DNA of 64,000 nt from Flavonifractor sp. An10 (lineage in GTDB: Bacteria > Bacillota > Clostridia > Oscillospirales > Oscillospiraceae). Below are positions 59,336 to 64,000 of the stretch, piece after piece; position 1 is the first letter of the stretch; each line of letters begins with the position of its first letter. Location of the stretch: contig NZ_NFMB01000006.1 in NCBI RefSeq assembly GCF_002161215.1, positions 124,001 to 188,000 on the forward strand, written 5' to 3'. The notes beneath the pieces are model-generated. The model worked only from the letters and a program-made list of their open reading frames with translations, ran no database searches and had not been told where the DNA came from. Both the position numbers and the translations under genes were made by a program.

Positions 59336-60391
59336 TCAGGGCCGGTGCGTCCCGTCCGGCGGGGCGAAGGGGGCCAGGATGGCCTCCAGCTCCGGATCGT
59401 CCCGGAGGAAGGAGAGCTCCTCGTCCTCCCGGATGGACTTGACCATGCCGGGCAGGAGAACCGCCCCCACGGGGGTTGCGTCCCCGCCGTTCAGGTGGGG
59501 ATAGAGCCCGCCGTCGTCCCAGGGCTGGTTCAGCCCCTCCACCAGCGCCCGCAGGGCGGAGAGGGCACCGTCCCGATCCCGCTCCGCCACCGCCTGCTGG
59601 AGCCGCCCCGCCGGGGCGGTGCCCGGGGGCATGGCGTACCGCTCCGCCGTCTCGGTGATCAAGGCGGTCAGGCGGCGGCCGGCCTCCAGCTCCCCGGCCC
59701 GGAGAGCCAGCTCCTGGAGGCTCACCAGGGCCTCATAGCACTCGGTGGCGGCGTTGAGCAGGTGCCGCTCCCACAGCTCCGCCGCCTCCTCCGTGCGGCC
59801 CGTCCGGCGGAGCAGCCCGGCCTTCAGGGAGTCCCGGTAGGGCCAGCGGTCGGAGAGCTGCCCCAGCAGCTCCTCCGCCCGGCCGTACTCCTCCCGCTCC
59901 ATGTGCCGGCCGATGAGCAGGTGGAGGGCCTGATCCCGCACGTCCCGGTCCTCGCTGTCCGCCAGGGCCTCGTTGAGCTCCCCCAGCCGCCGCCTGTACG
60001 GCTCCGGCTCCTCCACCGCCAGGGTGAAGAGAAGCCCGTTGAGGGTCATGGACAGGCTGACAGCCAGGCTGTCGCACCCCGGCCACTCCTGCCGCCGCGC
60101 CTCCGCCCAGCGGAAGGCGCTGTCGATGCCCTCCGCCTGGGCAATTTCGTACAGCTCCCCTGTCATGCGGGCAATCTCATCCCCCGTCAGCTCCTCCCGG
60201 AAGGAGAGCAGGCTGTTGAGATCCGTCCCCAGCAGCCGGGCCAGGGGGGCCAGCAGGGCCAGGTCGGGGCAGCTGGCCCCCCGCTCCCACTTGTTGACCG
60301 CCGGGGCGGTCACCCCCAGGGCCTGGGCCACCTGCTCCTGGGTCAGGCCCTTTTCCTTCCGCATGCGGCGGATGTTGGCGCTCAGCTTCAT
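59336..60391 (-). CDS. XRE-family regulator with helical-repeat C-terminus
   Basis: A 351-residue protein. The HTH_3 domain is at residues 4-58 (ANIRRMRKEKGLTQEQVAQALGVTAPAVNKWERGASCPDLALLAPLARLLG). The remainder is TPR-like helical repeat, with units such as GRAEELLGQLSDRWPYRDSLKAGLL and TEEAAELWERHLLNAATECYEALVSL. This architecture resembles the peptide-sensing or nutrient-state regulators common in Clostridia. ATG 60391 has AGGAGG at 10 nt; the GTG three codons upstream is too close to it. Confidence 0.88.
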   Translation of the reverse strand: MKLSANIRRMRKEKGLTQEQVAQALGVTAPAVNKWERGASCPDLALLAPLARLLGTDLNSLLSFREELTGDEIARMTGELYEIAQAEGIDSAFRWAEARRQEWPGCDSLAVSLSMTLNGLLFTLAVEEPEPYRRRLGELNEALADSEDRDVRDQALHLLIGRHMEREEYGRAEELLGQLSDRWPYRDSLKAGLLRRTGRTEEAAELWERHLLNAATECYEALVSLQELALRAGELEAGRRLTALITETAERYAMPPGTAPAGRLQQAVAERDRDGALSALRALVEGLNQPWDDGGLYPHLNGGDATPVGAVLLPGMVKSIREDEELSFLRDDPELEAILAPFAPPDGTHRP

Positions 60392-60497
60392 GAATACCAC
60401 GCCTCCTTTTCTGCCTCTATCCTACCAGAGGGTCGGCGCGGGGACAAGAGCGCCGTATTCAGCTTTTGGGCGGGAAATTGAAACCGCCGGTTAAACG

Positions 60498-60737
60498 CCG
60501 CCCGGGGCCGCCTCATCTGAGGCGGCCCCGGGCGGTTGCAGCCTGTCGAAAAACCTTTTTCGACAGGCTGCTGAACTTTTTGAAACTTTTTCCAAGTTTC
60601 AAAAGTTATTTGATCCAACGCGAAAGGGAACCCTGACGGTTCCCTTTCACACTATCCTTCCCTCCGAATCCTTCGGTCGGGGTATCAACAGCATCAACCG
60701 CCCGGAGCCGCTTCAAACGAAGCGGCCCCGGGCGGTT
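60498..60737. repeat. Array of four hairpins in the gap before ilvE
   Basis: Perfect 18-bp stem 60498-60515/60518-60535; perfect 15-bp stem CAGCCTGTCGAAAAA (60539-60553) with 60556-60570; 11-bp stem GAAAGGGAACC (60622-60632) with 60638-60648; 19-bp stem 60696-60714/60719-60737 with one mismatch. The first and last share the CCGCCCGG-GCCGC sequence. Several act as terminators for the convergent or flanking genes. Confidence 0.75.
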
Positions 60738-60774
60738 GTTTTCTATATGGGGAGGTGTGGAATGCGGATGAGGG

Positions 60775-61839
60775 TTACAGCTTGACCACCCAGCCGAAGG
60801 GGTCGGGCCGGGTGCCCCACTGGATGCCGGTGAGGGTGTCGTACAGCTTCTGGGCCAGGGGGCCGATCTTGCCCCCGTTGACCACCACGTGCTTGTCCTC
60901 CCAGCCCATCTCGCCGATGGGGGAGATGACGGCGGCGGTGCCGGTGCCCCAGGCCTCCTTCAGCGCGCCGCTCTCGCCGGCGTCGAAGAGCTCCTGGGCG
61001 GGGAGCTGCCGCTCCTCCACCTTCAGGCCCCAGCTCTTCAGCAGCTCAATGCAGGACTTGCGGGTGATGCCGGGCAGGACGGAGCCGGTGAGCTCCGGGG
61101 TGACCACCGTGTCCCCAATCTGGAACATGACGTTCATGGAGCCCACTTCCTCGATATACTTGCGGTGGACGCCGTCCAGCCACAGCACCTGGGCGTAGCC
61201 GTTCTCCTCGGCCCGCTCGCCGGCGCGGATGGAGGCGGCGTAGTTGCCGCCGCACTTGGTGTAGCCGGTGCCGCCCCGGACGGCGCGGACGTCCTCGCTC
61301 TCCACGTAGATCTTCACCGGGTTGATGCCCTCGGCGTAGTAGGCGCCCACCGGGCAGGTGATGATGGCGAAGATATAGTCGTGGGCGGCGTGAACCCCCA
61401 GGGAAGGGGTGGTGGCGATGATGAAGGGGCGGATATACAGGGAGGTGCCCGGGGCGCTGGGCACCCAGTCGGCCTCCAGCCGCACCAGCTGCTCCACCGC
61501 GGCCACGAAGTCCTCCTCCGGGATCTGGGGGATGCACATGCGGTCACAGGAGGAGTTGATGCGCCGGGCGTTCTCGATGGGACGGAAGAGCTGCACCCCG
61601 CCCTCGGGGTTGCGGTAGGCCTTCAGGCCCTCAAAGACCTCCTGGGCGTAGTGGAACACCATGGCGGAGGGATCCAGGGCGATGGGGCCGTAGGGGACGA
61701 TGCGCCCGTCGTGCCAGCCCTGGCCGGCGGTATAGTCCATGACGAACATGTGGTCGGTAAAGGTCTTGCCGAACACCAGCGTGCTGGGGTCGGGCTTGGG
61801 CTTGAGCACCGCGGCGCGCTGCACAGGATATTCCTTCAT
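60775..61839 (-). CDS. ilvE: Branched-chain amino acid aminotransferase
   Basis: A 354-residue class IV PLP aminotransferase of the longer BCAT type. Landmarks: IALDPSAMVFHYAQEVFEGLKAYR, IRPFIIATTPSLGV, the PLP lysine K195 in RGGTGYTKCGGNYAASI, QVLWLDGVHRKYIEEVGSMNVMF and GTGTAAVISPIGEM. It interconverts leucine, isoleucine and valine with their keto acids. ATG 61839 follows GAGGAGG. A palindrome upstream may mediate control. Confidence 0.94.
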   Translation of the reverse strand: MKEYPVQRAAVLKPKPDPSTLVFGKTFTDHMFVMDYTAGQGWHDGRIVPYGPIALDPSAMVFHYAQEVFEGLKAYRNPEGGVQLFRPIENARRINSSCDRMCIPQIPEEDFVAAVEQLVRLEADWVPSAPGTSLYIRPFIIATTPSLGVHAAHDYIFAIITCPVGAYYAEGINPVKIYVESEDVRAVRGGTGYTKCGGNYAASIRAGERAEENGYAQVLWLDGVHRKYIEEVGSMNVMFQIGDTVVTPELTGSVLPGITRKSCIELLKSWGLKVEERQLPAQELFDAGESGALKEAWGTGTAAVISPIGEMGWEDKHVVVNGGKIGPLAQKLYDTLTGIQWGTRPDPFGWVVKL

Positions 61840-61859
61840 GAGAATGGCCTCCTCAGTGT

Positions 61860-61876
61860 GGTACCAATTTGATACC
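61860..61876. promoter_or_regulatory. Palindromic operator candidate upstream of ilvE
   Basis: GGTACCAATTTGATACC is an imperfect palindrome of GGTAYCAA half-sites, 20 bp before the ilvE ATG, just beyond its ribosome site. The cognate regulator is unknown. Confidence 0.5.
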
Positions 61877-61970
61877 CTAAAGTATGCGCTTTTCCGCGGG
61901 AAAAGAATGTAAAGCGTGATACAATAGGAGAAAAGTTGTTGGATCCCGGGGCCGCCGCCGGGGCAGGTAC

Positions 61971-61999
61971 TTGTTTTTGGCGGCGTTGTCTGATATAAT
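61971..61999 (+). promoter_or_regulatory. Sigma-A promoter of gdpP
   Basis: TTGTTT (61971-61976) and TATAAT (61994-61999) are separated by 17 bp; the gene starts 58 bp further. Confidence 0.82.
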
Positions 62000-62056
62000 A
62001 AAATCTCTTATAATGTGTGCTCTGTGCGTAATGAGAAACGGCCTGGGAGGTGTCTC

Positions 62057-64000
62057 ATGCGGAAAAATAAGCTGACCCATCTGCTGGAGCCCGGCATGCG
62101 GCTCTATTTCGTGTTTCTGCTGCTGTTCGCGGCGGCCTCCGCCCTGTTCAGCGTCCCCATCGCGGTGATCGAGGCGGCGGTGGTGCTGGTGCTCTATCTG
62201 TATCTCCGCCGCACCAACGCCCAGCGGCAGAAGGAAATCCTCAAGTATATCGACTCGGTGACCTGCAACATGGACACGGCCACCAAGGACACCATGGTCA
62301 ACGCCCCCCTGCCCATGGTGATCTTCCGGCCGGAGAACGACGAGGTGATCTGGTCAAACGACCGCTTCCTCCAGCTCACCGGCGAGAAGGAGCACCTGTT
62401 CGACACCAAGCTCACCGCCGCGGTGCCCGACTTCTCCTCCCGCTGGCTGATGGAGGGCAAGACCGAGTGCCCCACCGAGGTGCGCATCGGGGAGCGGCGC
62501 TTCCTGGTGTTCGGCCACCTGGTGCGCACCGAGGAGCAGGGGGCCCGGGGCTACCTGGCCACCACCTACTGGGTGGACGTCACCGACTTCGCCCAGGTGC
62601 GGGACGACTTCTACGCCACCCGCCCCGTGGTGGCCATCCTCACGGTGGACAACTACGAGGAGCTGATGAAGGGGGCCAACGACTCGGCCAAGTCCGCCAT
62701 GCGCAGCGGCATTGACGACCGGCTGAGCCAGTGGGTGGCCCCCGCCCAGGGCCTGTTCTGCCGGTATGAGCGGGATCGCTATCTCTTTGTGTTTGAGGAG
62801 CGGTTTCTGGCCCAGTTCCAGGAGGGGAAGTTCTCCATCCTGGAGACCGTGCGGGAGGTGGCCAGCCCCTCCGGCATCCAGGCCACTCTGTCCATCGGCA
62901 TCGGCAAGGACGCGGAGAGCCTGGGGGAGCTGTTCCAGTACGCGGCCCTCTCGGTGGAGATGGCCCTGAGCCGGGGCGGCGACCAGGTGGTGGTGAAGAA
63001 CCGCTTCAACTTCGAGTTCTTCGGCGGGCGCACCAAGGAGCTGGAGAAGCGCACCAAGGTGAAGAGCCGGGTCATGGCCAACGCCCTGGGCGAGCTGATG
63101 GCCGACGCCTCCAGGGTGTTCGTCATGGGCCACAAGTACCCCGATCTGGACTGCATCGGCGCCGCCGCCGGCGTGTGCGCCATGGCCCGCAAGAAGGGGG
63201 CCCCGGTGCACATCGTCCGGGAGTCCGGCCAGAACCCGGCCAGCGAGATGTCCGACCGGCTGGGGGCCCTGCCCGAGTACAAGGACGTGTTCATCAGCGC
63301 CCAGGAGGCCATGATCCAGGCCGACGCCAACTGCCTGCTGGTGGTGGTGGACACCAACCGGCCGGAGCAGGTGGTGAGCCAGGATCTGCTGGAGGCGGTG
63401 CACAAGGTGGCGGTGATCGACCACCACCGCCGGGCCTCCTCCTATATCGCCGACGCGGCCCTCAACTTCCATGAGCCCTATGCCTCCTCCGCCAGTGAGC
63501 TGGTCACCGAGCTGCTGCAGTACCTGCTGGAGCCCGCCGACCTGCTCAAGACCGAGGCGGAGGCCCTGCTGGCCGGCATGGTGCTGGACACCAAGCAGTT
63601 CACCATGCGCACCGGCAGCCGCACCTTTGAGGCCGCCGCCTTCCTCCGCCGCTCCGGCGCGGACACCGGCGACGTAAAGAAGCTGTTCCAGAACGATCTG
63701 GAGGGCATGATCGCCAAGTACGACATCATCCAGAACGCGAAAATGGTCAAGGCCGGCATCGCCGTGGCCAAGGTGGATCACACCGTGGGCCGGGTCACCG
63801 CCGCCCAGGCCGCCGACGAGCTGCTCAACATCTCCGGCGTGGACACCTCCTTTGTCCTGTTCCCCGACCAGGAGGGACGGGTGATCCTCTCCGCCCGCAG
63901 CATGGGGGACGTGAACGTGCAGGTGGTGCTGGAGAAGCTGGGGGGCGGCGGCAACGCCGCCACCGCCGGCGCCCAGGTGCCGAACAAGTCGGTGGACGAG
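62057..64000 (+). CDS. gdpP: Cyclic-di-AMP phosphodiesterase GdpP (runs off the window)
   Basis: An open frame of 648 codons without a stop before the window end. Two N-terminal membrane segments (about 15-50) precede a PAS-like domain (PLPMVIFRPENDEVIWSNDRFLQL), a degenerate GGDEF domain (TVDNYEELMKGAND, LSIGIGKDAESLGEL, ALSRGGDQVVVK) and DHH/DHHA1 domains (VMGHKYPDLDCIGAAAGV near residue 356, VVVDTNR, VIDHHRR near 455). GdpP hydrolyses c-di-AMP to pApA at the membrane. ATG 62057 follows GGGAGG. Full proteins are about 660 residues, so only a few are missing. Confidence 0.95.
   Translation, partial: MRKNKLTHLLEPGMRLYFVFLLLFAAASALFSVPIAVIEAAVVLVLYLYLRRTNAQRQKEILKYIDSVTCNMDTATKDTMVNAPLPMVIFRPENDEVIWSNDRFLQLTGEKEHLFDTKLTAAVPDFSSRWLMEGKTECPTEVRIGERRFLVFGHLVRTEEQGARGYLATTYWVDVTDFAQVRDDFYATRPVVAILTVDNYEELMKGANDSAKSAMRSGIDDRLSQWVAPAQGLFCRYERDRYLFVFEERFLAQFQEGKFSILETVREVASPSGIQATLSIGIGKDAESLGELFQYAALSVEMALSRGGDQVVVKNRFNFEFFGGRTKELEKRTKVKSRVMANALGELMADASRVFVMGHKYPDLDCIGAAAGVCAMARKKGAPVHIVRESGQNPASEMSDRLGALPEYKDVFISAQEAMIQADANCLLVVVDTNRPEQVVSQDLLEAVHKVAVIDHHRRASSYIADAALNFHEPYASSASELVTELLQYLLEPADLLKTEAEALLAGMVLDTKQFTMRTGSRTFEAAAFLRRSGADTGDVKKLFQNDLEGMIAKYDIIQNAKMVKAGIAVAKVDHTVGRVTAAQAADELLNISGVDTSFVLFPDQEGRVILSARSMGDVNVQVVLEKLGGGGNAATAGAQVPNKSVDE

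Noticed and set aside
61840-61900. Possible T-box leader before ilvE
   Set aside because: The GGTACC-containing motif is a palindrome; no specifier stem or conserved T-box sequence is visible and the gap is too short.

Overview
The window is GC-rich chromosomal DNA of a gut-type Clostridia bacterium, most likely Oscillospiraceae (Flavonifractor/Lawsonibacter-like). The signs are strong AGGAGG ribosome sites, a SigI/RsgI pair, GlpP-type glycerol control, glycerol-oxidation triples ending in DUF1667 proteins, an AgrC/AgrA-type two-component pair, GdpP, and mobilizable elements typical of this group. The genus is an inference from gene content and composition; no 16S gene is present.

Left part, 0-30 kb, is mostly metabolic. 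A DUF1667 protein closes an off-window operon. A tartronate-semialdehyde reductase, DapA-family aldolase and glycerate kinase form a sugar-acid route to 2-phosphoglycerate, followed by a LysR regulator and a DUF362 protein. A sugar ABC importer (binding protein plus two permeases) has a clear promoter with a perfect LacI-type operator just downstream; its LacI regulator and a 4-alpha-glucanotransferase follow. From 11.7 to 13.2 kb lies a graveyard of hairpins and gene tails, including the end of ribosomal protein S18 and the end of an acidic-repeat protein. After a large membrane alpha/beta hydrolase come glpP, a leader terminator, two FAD oxidoreductases, a second DUF1667 protein and glpK. 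A truncated tRNA-Met 3' end at 21.75 kb marks an old integration site. Then, on the minus strand, come a two-component system, two GH3 glycosidases (one with reversed domain order) and a GtrA protein.

31-36.8 kb holds a coherent surface system: SigI, its anti-sigma factor RsgI with an acidic DYG..DGVTDY tail, a lipoprotein carrying the same tail, a VTC-type polyphosphate polymerase domain protein, a DUF4956 membrane protein and a CotH kinase. This is the most interesting intact locus.

36.9-57.4 kb is accessory DNA: two broken tyrosine integrases, a ParE/Phd-type toxin-antitoxin pair, decayed genes, an IS256-family insertion with exact target duplication, a four-gene module of unknown function (a glycine-rich membrane protein, two small proteins and a coiled-coil/SEL1 protein), and a mobilizable element (RepA-like ATPase, MobC, relaxase, large serine recombinase) next to tRNA-Arg.

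57.4-64 kb returns to core genes: nitroreductase, RluA pseudouridine synthase, an XRE/TPR regulator, branched-chain aminotransferase and the start of gdpP, which runs off the end.
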